Assembly (NCBI GenBank): GCA_002329625.1
Contig: DCTP01000140.1
Coordinates: forward strand, 31,684-38,275
DNA length: 6,592 nucleotides
Direction of reading: 5' to 3'
Source: Leptolinea sp. UBA1437
Lineage (GTDB): Bacteria > Chloroflexota > Anaerolineae > Anaerolineales > Anaerolineaceae
Numbering within the stretch: the first letter of the stretch is position 1; every line of letters starts with the position of its first letter. Below are positions 1 to 6,032 of the stretch, one piece after another. The notes below the pieces were generated by a model. That model was not told where the DNA came from, did no database searches, and saw nothing but the letters and a program-made list of their open reading frames with translations. A program made the translations under genes and the position numbers.

Positions 1-1057
1 TGAAAATGTTAAAATCAGAAAATATCCTTCTCCGATATCGGTTCGCAACATCGAAAACGACATTCCCGATCGGGTTGTCGATTTACTCTTAGATACCTGT
101 ATAAAAAATAAGTCGGTATTTCAACGCTATTTCGCGTTGAAAAAGGAAATGCTTGCGCTTGAAACTTTCACTCGATACGACATTTATGCACCGCTTCAAA
201 AAGAAGAGAGATTGATCCCATTTGAAGAAGGCCTTTCGATTGTACAAAGCGCTTTTACCGACTTTGATCCGGAATTCGCAGCCATGGCGATGCGTGTGCT
301 TGACGAAGACCATATGGACAGTGCGGATCGCCGAGGAAAAAGGGACGGCGCTTTTTGTTTGACCACTTCACCCAAACTGACTCCATGGGTGCTGGTCAAT
401 TATCAGGGAAGAATCTCTGATGTTTCCACATTGGCACATGAATTAGGACATGCGGTTCATTCACTGTTTGCGAACCGGCAGAATATTTTTGAACATCAGG
501 CATGTCTGCCATTAGCTGAAACGGCATCCACTTTTGCGGAAATGTTGTTAGTGGATGCCTTATTGAAAGAAGAGAAAAATCCGGATATTCGAAAAGAACT
601 AATTATGCAGCAAATGGATGATTTCTATGCTACGATCCAAAGACAGGCTTATTTTGCTCTGTTCGAGAAAAAAGCTCATGAAATGATCGCATCCGGAACG
701 ACCGTTGAACAATTAAATGCCATCTATTTGGATAATTTGCATGATCAATTCGGAGAAGTTGTCAACGTCAGCGATGAATTCAAATGGGAATGGGTCTCTA
801 TCCCTCATATTTTCGCCACTCCTTTTTATGTCTATGCTTACACTTTCGGTCAATTGCTGGTTCTCAGCCTCTATAAAAAATATAAAGAAGAAGGAAAAAA
901 ATTTATTCCGCAATATAAACAGATTTTATCGGCCGGAGGATCAAAATCACCCGAAGATATTCTTACGGATGCGGGTTTTAATTTCTATGATCCGACATTT
1001 TGGCAGGGAGGTTTTGATTTTCTCACGGAAAAAATGACGGAAATCGAAAAGAATTGA
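1..1057 (+). CDS. pepF: M3-family oligoendopeptidase (PepF type), C-terminal part, start outside window
   Basis: This is a cytoplasmic zinc metallopeptidase that, by family, cleaves short peptides. The frame is open to the left edge, so the TTG at 137 is not the real start. About 351 residues are visible, against roughly 600 for the family, so around 250 N-terminal residues are missing. Counting from the first full codon (base 2), the zinc motif HELGH lies at residues 146-150, with H146 and H150 as ligands and E147 as catalytic base. The third ligand is probably E173 in LAETASTFAE. A His/Tyr-rich stretch near the C-terminus (H269 to Y280, IPHIFATPFYVYAY) matches the substrate-binding loop typical of M3 enzymes, and FWQGGF lies close to the end. 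The gene ends in tandem stops, TGA TAA. The next gene starts 31 bases downstream on the same strand, probably in one transcript. The M3 assignment is firm; the exact clade is inferred. Confidence 0.93.
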   Translation, partial: ENVKIRKYPSPISVRNIENDIPDRVVDLLLDTCIKNKSVFQRYFALKKEMLALETFTRYDIYAPLQKEERLIPFEEGLSIVQSAFTDFDPEFAAMAMRVLDEDHMDSADRRGKRDGAFCLTTSPKLTPWVLVNYQGRISDVSTLAHELGHAVHSLFANRQNIFEHQACLPLAETASTFAEMLLVDALLKEEKNPDIRKELIMQQMDDFYATIQRQAYFALFEKKAHEMIASGTTVEQLNAIYLDNLHDQFGEVVNVSDEFKWEWVSIPHIFATPFYVYAYTFGQLLVLSLYKKYKEEGKKFIPQYKQILSAGGSKSPEDILTDAGFNFYDPTFWQGGFDFLTEKMTEIEKN

Positions 1058-1088
1058 TAAATCACCTGTAAAAGAATAAAATATTTAT

Positions 1089-2111
1089 ATGATTCTCAAC
1101 AAAGAACGCTTGTTAACAATGACGCAAACATTTTTGTCGAAACGATTGCATTCCGATCATTCGATTGTTTGCGTTTATTTAACCGGTTCCATGCTCCGGG
1201 ATGACCCTTTCATCAACGGAACTGCGGATGTGGACTTGGTAATTGTCCACAACCAACCTGTGGATGAAATCAGAGAGATCATCGGGATGACCCCCGAAGT
1301 CACATTGGATATTCATCACATCGAACAATCTTATTACTCTCCTCCTCGGAAAGTCCGGAAAGATCCATGGATCGGATCTTCCCTCTGCTTTGATCCGCTT
1401 CTTTTATATAACAAAGGTCATTGGTTTGAATTTATGCAAGCTTCTGTGGAAGCCGGTTTCTTTTCTCCGGAATACGTAATTTATCGTTCAGGTTTATTCT
1501 TAAATGAAGCTCGGCTTCTTTTTACCGAATTGGAAAATCAAAGAAATCTTGGCAGCAGTATTTACATTTCTTCTTATTTGAAAATCATTGAGGATGGCTG
1601 CAATGCCGTTGCCTGTCTCAGTGGTTTACCGCTTACCGACCGTACCCTGATGAAGCGATTTAATGAGGTTGCCGAAGCAATCAACCGAGAAGATTTGTCC
1701 ACAATATTATATGGTCTGATATTGGGACAAAACAGCCCGTTCCCCTACTATGATTATTTCTTCAATTCCTGGAAATACTATTTGGAATTCTTCGGGAACA
1801 GTGATCTTGCTCCTTTAAAAATGAAAGCAGACCGTATTCCATACTATACGGCACCCGTTTCTTATTATTGGAACGAACATTTGGCATCGGCATTATGGAT
1901 TATGGCAAAAACGTGGTGCAGTGTGGCGAAAGCATATCAGCTGGATGACAACGAATATTTTGTCACTTTTTGCAATATGCTCGAAATTTCTCCAATGTTT
2001 TTTGCAAAGAGGAAATCCCAACTTGAATTATTCCTGGATTCGATTGAGGATGCTCAAAAGAATTGGGGTGATTCACAGGGGTTTGACGCGAACGATCTTG
2101 AAAACCTTTAA
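1089..2111 (+). CDS. Uncharacterised protein with N-terminal nucleotidyltransferase (Pol-beta-like) domain
   Basis: This is a 340-residue protein. Residues 28-50 read VCVYLTGSM, then about a dozen residues, then ADVDLVIV. This is the GS...DxD signature of the Pol-beta nucleotidyltransferase superfamily: G33-S34, metal-binding D47 and D49, and a likely third carboxylate D74 in the strand VTLDIHH. The GS-to-DxD gap is about two residues longer than in the common GSxxxGxxxxxSDxD form. Residues from about 95 on are rich in aromatics and probably helical; I recognise no named domain there. Such domains transfer a nucleotide to a small molecule, RNA or protein, and the substrate here is unknown. 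No Shine-Dalgarno is evident before ATG 1089, and an alternative ATG at 1119 (residue 11) is no better supported. It follows the peptidase by 31 bases, and a terminator overlaps its stop codon. No signal peptide or membrane segment is evident. The fold is fairly sure; the function is unknown. Confidence 0.85.
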   Translation: MILNKERLLTMTQTFLSKRLHSDHSIVCVYLTGSMLRDDPFINGTADVDLVIVHNQPVDEIREIIGMTPEVTLDIHHIEQSYYSPPRKVRKDPWIGSSLCFDPLLLYNKGHWFEFMQASVEAGFFSPEYVIYRSGLFLNEARLLFTELENQRNLGSSIYISSYLKIIEDGCNAVACLSGLPLTDRTLMKRFNEVAEAINREDLSTILYGLILGQNSPFPYYDYFFNSWKYYLEFFGNSDLAPLKMKADRIPYYTAPVSYYWNEHLASALWIMAKTWCSVAKAYQLDDNEYFVTFCNMLEISPMFFAKRKSQLELFLDSIEDAQKNWGDSQGFDANDLENL

Positions 2112-2143
2112 AAAATATCCACAGAGTTTTGTGGATATTTTTT
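2110..2143 (+). terminator. Rho-independent terminator of the peptidase-nucleotidyltransferase unit
   Basis: A perfect 14-bp inverted repeat has arms at 2110-2123 and 2130-2143 around the 6-base loop GAGTTT. The core of the stem is TATCCACA/TGTGGATA, flanked by A6 on the left and T6 on the right, so the right flank provides the U-run. The left arm begins inside the TAA stop of the preceding gene. The stem core also resembles two head-to-head DnaA boxes (ATATCCACA, one base from TTATCCACA), so a second role cannot be excluded. Confidence 0.85.
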
Positions 2144-2324
2144 AATAGACAGTCGAAGGCGTTGATAGAAAATTGCTGATTGCTTCTTTAACAACTTATT
2201 CATGTTATTTACAATCTGTTCACACACTCATAAACACGACTCTTTTTCTGAATATCCGACAAATATTAGCTATTTTTGTTCTCATCCACAGTTTCCACTC
2301 CTCTTATTAAGAAGAATATATATT
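2144..2324. other. Gene-free spacer between two terminators
   Basis: I see no convincing gene here. The stretch lies between the terminator of the + strand unit and the shared terminator at 2325-2369. It holds TCATCCACA at 2282-2290, which is one base from the canonical DnaA box TTATCCACA. The only small minus-strand frames (for example 2285 down to 2220, 21 residues) have poor spacing to their purine-rich element and no recognisable product. Confidence 0.5.
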
Positions 2325-2369
2325 AATTAAAAACAACTGAAGTTTAAATAGCTTCAGTTGTTTTTAATT
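2325..2369. terminator. Bidirectional terminator, perfect 18-bp inverted repeat
   Basis: The arms AATTAAAAACAACTGAAG (2325-2342) and CTTCAGTTGTTTTTAATT (2352-2369) are exact reverse complements around a 9-base loop. Read on either strand, the CAACTGAAG/CTTCAGTTG stem is followed by TTTTT, so it can terminate transcription both ways. It lies 11 bases beyond the stop of the minus-strand ferredoxin and is therefore mainly that gene's terminator. It also backs up the terminator at 2110-2143 for transcripts coming from the left. Confidence 0.9.
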
Positions 2370-2380
2370 GAATACTGTTT

Positions 2381-2554
2381 TTATTGTTTGGAAGGTGCAC
2401 CTACGGGACAAACTTCGGCACAGTTCCCACATTCCTCACACAACTTCGGATCGATTACCATATAGCCATCTCCTTCGGAAATAGCATTTGCCGGGCATTC
2501 TGATTCGCATGCACCGCAATCAATACAAACATCTGGATCAATTTTATAGGCCAT
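2381..2554 (-). CDS. Small ferredoxin, 2[4Fe-4S] type, 57 aa
   Basis: This is a small soluble cytoplasmic electron carrier with two iron-sulfur clusters. The 57-residue protein starts MAYKIDPDVCIDCGAC and ends CPVGAPSKQ. It contains two cluster motifs: C10-x2-C13-x2-C16-x3-C20-P, then C39-x2-C42-x2-C45-x3-C49-P. This is the classic clostridial-type arrangement, and the length is normal for the family. The start is well fixed: AAAGGAG at 2563-2569 (read on the minus strand) lies about 9 bases before ATG 2554. The gene is monocistronic, with a promoter at 2591-2619 and a strong terminator at 2325-2369. It points toward the nucleotidyltransferase gene (convergent) and away from the ABC-F gene (divergent). 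By family it would serve pyruvate:ferredoxin oxidoreductase, hydrogenase or similar enzymes of anaerobic metabolism, but the neighbours do not show which. Confidence 0.97.
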   Translation of the reverse strand: MAYKIDPDVCIDCGACESECPANAISEGDGYMVIDPKLCEECGNCAEVCPVGAPSKQ

Positions 2555-2590
2555 GAATATTTACTCCTTTTTTTTGGATTACAGTTTTCT

Positions 2591-2619
2591 AGCATATCAC
2601 AAAAATGGGGATATGACAA
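2591..2619 (-). promoter_or_regulatory. Promoter of the ferredoxin gene (sigma-70/sigma-A type, extended -10)
   Basis: Read on the minus strand, TTGTCA (2619-2614, one mismatch to TTGACA) is followed after exactly 17 bases by TATGCT (2596-2591, four of six matches to TATAAT). A TG one base upstream of the -10 makes it an extended -10. The predicted transcription start is near 2584, giving a leader of about 30 bases that contains the AAAGGAG ribosome binding site. Element match, spacing and position all agree. Confidence 0.7.
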
Positions 2620-3100
2620 TGTAATAAATATAAATACAGATTTATATAATAAACGAATACGTTAAAATCATAAAACGTTGAATTTTATAAATAGAAAAAG
2701 AATTTACGCACGAATAATATCTATCTATAATATTTACATTAATAGAAAAACATTCATTTTGATACTGGAAAAGAATTTAATTATAAAAAATAGATCATTC
2801 ATATGAAAATAAAATAACTCAATAAAAAAGTTTTTTATACATTAATATCCCACTCTGATACATATTGCTTCAATCGATTTTTTGTTCAAATGATGGAATT
2901 GGCCATTTCTTCGGAAAAGGGCGTTTTTTCGAAAATTAGCGATTAAAAAAATTCGAATTCAAGACAGAACCGGTAAAATAATTGATTTACTTTTAAGCGC
3001 TTTTCGTGAAGGAACAAAAAGTCTATTCTGGATAGGGAAAATATTCATTTTAATCATGCGGTTATCCTAAAACCCTCAAGCGGTCCGAGAAAACACGATT
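2620..3100. other. AT-rich intergenic region between divergent ferredoxin and ABC-F genes
   Basis: No supported gene is present here. The part from about 2620 to 2850 is extremely AT-rich, with many short A- and T-runs. From about 2850 to 3070 the composition is closer to coding DNA, and the frame 2894-3070 is open on the + strand for 58 codons, but it has no ATG, GTG or TTG start and no ribosome binding site. A short palindrome AAGCGCTT lies at 2995-3002. I found no convincing promoter for the ABC-F gene in this stretch. It could hold a decayed gene, an unwinding element or an unseen small RNA; none of these is proven. Confidence 0.5.
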
Positions 3101-3103
3101 AAA

Positions 3104-3119
3104 TGTTTCACGTGAAACA
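3104..3119. promoter_or_regulatory. parS: parS centromere-like site (ParB/Spo0J binding)
   Basis: TGTTTCACGTGAAACA is a perfect 16-bp palindrome identical to the conserved bacterial chromosomal parS consensus. The symmetry extends to 22 bp (3101-3122). By established knowledge, ParB (Spo0J) binds this site, loads as a CTP-dependent clamp, spreads along flanking DNA, recruits SMC/condensin and, with ParA (Soj), segregates the origin region. parS sites cluster near oriC. This one lies 29 bases before the ABC-F start codon, so ParB bound here could also affect transcription of that gene. A random exact 16-bp match in 6.6 kb is very unlikely. Confidence 0.92.
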
Positions 3120-3123
3120 TTTC

Positions 3124-3132
3124 TGTTATACT
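3124..3132 (+). promoter_or_regulatory. Possible extended -10 element next to parS
   Basis: TGTTATACT contains TG, one base, then TATACT (five of six matches to TATAAT). The matching -35 position, with a 17-base spacer, is TGTTTC at 3104-3109, inside parS and a poor match. Transcription would start near 3139, within the GGAGG ribosome binding site at 3136-3140, which would spoil that site. It is therefore a doubtful promoter for the ABC-F gene, noted because parS would overlap it. Confidence 0.25.
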
Positions 3133-3148
3133 TTTGGAGGAGAAATGA

Positions 3149-5050
3149 ATGCCTCTTATATCCGCTCAAAAATTGTCAAAATCTTTCGGCGCTGAAGATA
3201 TTTTTTCAGAATTAACCCTTTCCATTCCGAGAGGTGCGAAAATCGGGCTGGTCGGACCGAACGGTTCCGGTAAGTCAACTTTGTTGCAAATATTAATGGG
3301 GATTATTCCTTCTGATTCCGGAACTGTCCAACGGGCAAAAAAAATAACGATCGGCTATTTGCCACAAAATTTTGAGGCTGAATTCGAGAAATCACCGTAT
3401 CAGGAATGTTTATCCGTTTTTTCGGATTTAATTCTGATGAAAAGCAAACTGAACCAAATGGAACAGGATTTAACAAACGGGAATAATGTTTCGGAGCTAT
3501 TATCAAGTTATGGTAATCTTCAAAATACTTTCGAAAGCCGTGGCGGATACGTCTTCGAAACACGGATCCATCAGGTTTTACAAGGGCTCGGTTTTTCAAA
3601 AAGTGAAGAAAATCGCCCTTGGTATCAGCTTTCCGGAGGCCAAAAAACACGGGCATATTTGGCAAAAATATTATTAATGAATCCCGATCTTTTGATTTTA
3701 GATGAGCCGACCAACCATTTGGATATTAATGCCATAGAGTGGCTCGAATCTTTCCTGAAAGAATATAAAGGAGGTACTTTAATTGTTTCCCATGACCGAT
3801 ACTTCTTAAATCAAACAGTGGAAGTCATTTGGGAATTGGATTCTTCTTTTGAAATCTATCATGGGAATTATGATGCCTATTTGCAACAAAGGCAGGCTCG
3901 ATATGAACGCCAAAAAGCACAATTCGAAAGTCAACAAGAATTTATTGCAAAAGAGGAAGAATATATTCGCCGGAACATTGAAGGCCAAAATACAAGGCAG
4001 GCACAAGGACGGCGAACACGTTTGGAAAGATTGCTGGAAGAATCGAAAATAACGAATCCGATCTTGCATCGGAAAATTCAAACAAATCTTTCGTCAAGTA
4101 TCCGATCCGGAGATATTGTACTCAGAACAAAAAATCTTGAAATCGGTTATTTGGATGATCATAAAAAATTGATATCCATTCCCGATGTGGTGTTGCAACG
4201 CGGTGAGTGTGTCGCCATTCTCGGTCCGAACGGTGTGGGAAAAAGTACTTTTATCAAAACCATCTTAAATGAGATTCCTCCATTAGCCGGTGAGGTAGAA
4301 ATGGGGGCTAATTTAAAAGTGGGATATTTTGCTCAGGCTCATGAAAAATTAAATCCGAAAGCGACGCTTATGGACGAAATATCCGCAGCGGCTCCTCAAA
4401 TGTTGCCTGCCGAGATCCGATCTTATCTGGCTCGATTTTTATTTACCGGTGATGATGTTTTCAAAACAACCGAGACGTTATCCGGCGGAGAGCGCGGTCG
4501 ACTCACTTTGGCAATTTTAGCTCTTCAAAATGCGAATTTGTTGTTGCTTGATGAGCCGATGAATCACTTGGATCTCGAAGCTCAGGAGACGTTACAAGCA
4601 TTATTAAAAGATTTTAATGGGACGATTCTTCTCATTTCCCATGATCGGTACTTGGTAGATGCTATAGCGACTCAAATTTGGGAAGTGAACCCCGATAAAA
4701 AAACGTTGGAAATATTTCGCGGAAATTATTCTGAATATAAAGAATATCAAAAGAAATCCGGGATCGGCGATTTAAAAGATCAAACTGATTCAACGGAAAG
4801 CAAATCTCCTGAGATAAAAGAAAATCCTCCCTTGCAAAAGTTGTCAAATAATGAGATATTTAGAAGGCAGAAAAAAAAGGAAGAATTGGAAAAAAGGATT
4901 TCGGTCTTGGAAAAAATGCTCAACGAAATTTCTCAACAAATGGTTTCTCAAAAAGAAGATCATCAAAAAATCGCAGAGCTAGGAATTCGGTATAATTCCA
5001 TAGAAATTGAATTGAATTCCGTCATGGAGGAGTGGGCTGAAATCGATTGA
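3149..5050 (+). CDS. ABC-F family ATPase (YdiF/YheS/Uup-like ribosome-associated translation factor)
   Basis: This is a soluble 633-residue protein with two ABC ATPase domains and no membrane segments. By family, ABC-F proteins bind the ribosomal E site and relieve stalled translation. Domain 1 has Walker A GPNGSGKST (36-44), Q-loop Q73, an arm insertion (about 80-157), signature LSGGQ (161-165), Walker B with DEPTNHLD (185-192) and switch H215. A charged helical linker (about 240-320, rich in R, Q and E) matches the P-site tRNA-interaction motif region. Domain 2 has GPNGVGKST (359-367), LSGGE (444-448), DEPMNHLD (468-475) and H498. A spacer (about 536-565) leads to a C-terminal coiled coil (about 568-632). 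Length and tail fit the YdiF/YheS/Uup group better than short antibiotic-resistance ABC-F proteins. GGAGG at 3136-3140 lies 8 bases before the ATG and fixes the start. parS sits just upstream; the GT2 gene follows after 28 bases. Confidence 0.95.
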   Translation: MPLISAQKLSKSFGAEDIFSELTLSIPRGAKIGLVGPNGSGKSTLLQILMGIIPSDSGTVQRAKKITIGYLPQNFEAEFEKSPYQECLSVFSDLILMKSKLNQMEQDLTNGNNVSELLSSYGNLQNTFESRGGYVFETRIHQVLQGLGFSKSEENRPWYQLSGGQKTRAYLAKILLMNPDLLILDEPTNHLDINAIEWLESFLKEYKGGTLIVSHDRYFLNQTVEVIWELDSSFEIYHGNYDAYLQQRQARYERQKAQFESQQEFIAKEEEYIRRNIEGQNTRQAQGRRTRLERLLEESKITNPILHRKIQTNLSSSIRSGDIVLRTKNLEIGYLDDHKKLISIPDVVLQRGECVAILGPNGVGKSTFIKTILNEIPPLAGEVEMGANLKVGYFAQAHEKLNPKATLMDEISAAAPQMLPAEIRSYLARFLFTGDDVFKTTETLSGGERGRLTLAILALQNANLLLLDEPMNHLDLEAQETLQALLKDFNGTILLISHDRYLVDAIATQIWEVNPDKKTLEIFRGNYSEYKEYQKKSGIGDLKDQTDSTESKSPEIKENPPLQKLSNNEIFRRQKKKEELEKRISVLEKMLNEISQQMVSQKEDHQKIAELGIRYNSIEIELNSVMEEWAEID

Positions 5051-5078
5051 TTAAAGTCGATTCAAAAAAGGAAAAAAT

Positions 5079-6032
5079 ATGTACTTATCTGTGATTGCTC
5101 CGGTTTATAACGAACATGACAATATTCCTTTATTGTATGAAGAAATGATGAAGGCATTAAAGGATTTTGATAAAGAATGGGAATTCATCCTGGTTGATGA
5201 CGGTTCCGTGGACGGCAGTTTTGAGGAATTAACAAAGGTGGCTGAAAAAGACCCCGCACATGTAAAAGTGATCGGTTTGCGCAGAAATTTTGGACAGACA
5301 GCTGCCATCGCCGCAGGTGTTGATTATTCGACCGGAGAGATTATTATCTTGATTGACGCCGATTTGCAAAATGATCCTGCCGATATTCCGATGATGCTCG
5401 GAAAAATCGATGAGGGATATGATCTGGTTAGCGGCTGGAGAAAAAGCCGACAGGATAATTTATCCAGGAAAATTCCTTCCGTCATCGCCAATAAAATCAT
5501 CGGTCATGTAACCGGAGTTCCTCTTCATGACTATGGTTGCACTTTGAAAGCCTATCGACGCGAAGTGATTACCGGATTCCGACTGTACGGAGAAATGCAT
5601 CGTTTTATTCCGGCTTATGCCAATACGGTCGGGGCAAGAATTATCGAAGTCGAAGTCAAACATCATCCGCGCCGATTCGGGAAGCCGAAATATGGATTGG
5701 AACGAACAGCCAAAGTAATTCTGGACTTGTTTACGGTTAAGTTTTTATCTTCTTATTCCGATAAGCCGATTTATCTGTTCGGGGGATCGGGATTATTCTT
5801 ATCGATCTTAGGCGGGTTGCTGCTGTTGTTTTTAGCTGTCCGTCGATTGGGTTGGGGCGTTTCCGTACTGGCATCTCCCCTGTTCACTTTCAGTATCATG
5901 ATTTTTATTTTAGGCTTTCAATTGATTATGATGGGATTATTAGCTGAAATGCTCACCCGATCGTATTATGAATCGCAAGGAAAACGCACTTATACGGTGA
6001 AAAAGTTGATTAATTTCAAATCCGATAAATGA
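5079..6032 (+). CDS. GT2-family polyprenyl-phosphate glycosyltransferase (DPM1/GtrB/ArnC-like), membrane-anchored
   Basis: This 317-residue enzyme has a cytoplasmic GT-A domain followed by two membrane helices. It opens MYLSVIAPVYNE, typical of GT2. The nucleotide-sugar site shows VDDGS (39-43), and the metal-binding DxD is in DADLQNDP (D93 and D95). DYGCTLKAYRR (151-161) and HRFIPA (174-179) match acceptor-region motifs of dolichyl- or undecaprenyl-phosphate sugar transferases, and HHPRRFGKPKYG (195-206) is the conserved loop before the membrane part. Hydrophobic helices lie at about 231-254 and 267-291, with a basic tail. By family it transfers glucose, mannose or a related sugar from a nucleotide donor to polyprenyl phosphate; the sugar is not readable from sequence. 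AAGGA upstream of ATG 5079 gives a good ribosome binding site. Its stop overlaps the next glycosyltransferase start (ATGA), pointing to translational coupling. Confidence 0.95.
   Translation: MYLSVIAPVYNEHDNIPLLYEEMMKALKDFDKEWEFILVDDGSVDGSFEELTKVAEKDPAHVKVIGLRRNFGQTAAIAAGVDYSTGEIIILIDADLQNDPADIPMMLGKIDEGYDLVSGWRKSRQDNLSRKIPSVIANKIIGHVTGVPLHDYGCTLKAYRREVITGFRLYGEMHRFIPAYANTVGARIIEVEVKHHPRRFGKPKYGLERTAKVILDLFTVKFLSSYSDKPIYLFGGSGLFLSILGGLLLLFLAVRRLGWGVSVLASPLFTFSIMIFILGFQLIMMGLLAEMLTRSYYESQGKRTYTVKKLINFKSDK

Noticed and set aside
717..1037. 106-codon + strand frame inside the oligoendopeptidase gene
   Set aside because: It overlaps the catalytic domain of the recognised enzyme in another frame, and its product has no recognisable motif. 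It is a shadow frame.
137..1057. TTG at 137 as the start of the oligoendopeptidase
   Set aside because: The same frame is open and protein-like to base 1, the family is much longer at the N-terminus, and no ribosome binding site precedes the TTG.
2220..2285. Minus-strand 21-residue frame with AGAGGAG upstream
   Set aside because: The spacing from the AGGAG to the ATG is 12 bases, the peptide is unrecognised, and it lies beyond the ferredoxin terminator with no promoter of its own. The better-spaced GTG at 2289 gives only seven codons.
2995..3002. Palindrome AAGCGCTT as a LacI-type operator
   Set aside because: The symmetry stops after 8 bp, there is no regulator or promoter beside it, and such a short palindrome is expected by chance.
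3145..3151. ATG at 3145 as an alternative ABC-F start
   Set aside because: It is out of frame with the ATPase, and ATG 3149 has the proper 8-base spacing from GGAGG.
3303..3665. 120-codon minus-strand frame within the ABC-F gene
   Set aside because: It lies antisense to the conserved first ATPase domain and shows no domain or ribosome binding site; it is chance coding on the opposite strand.
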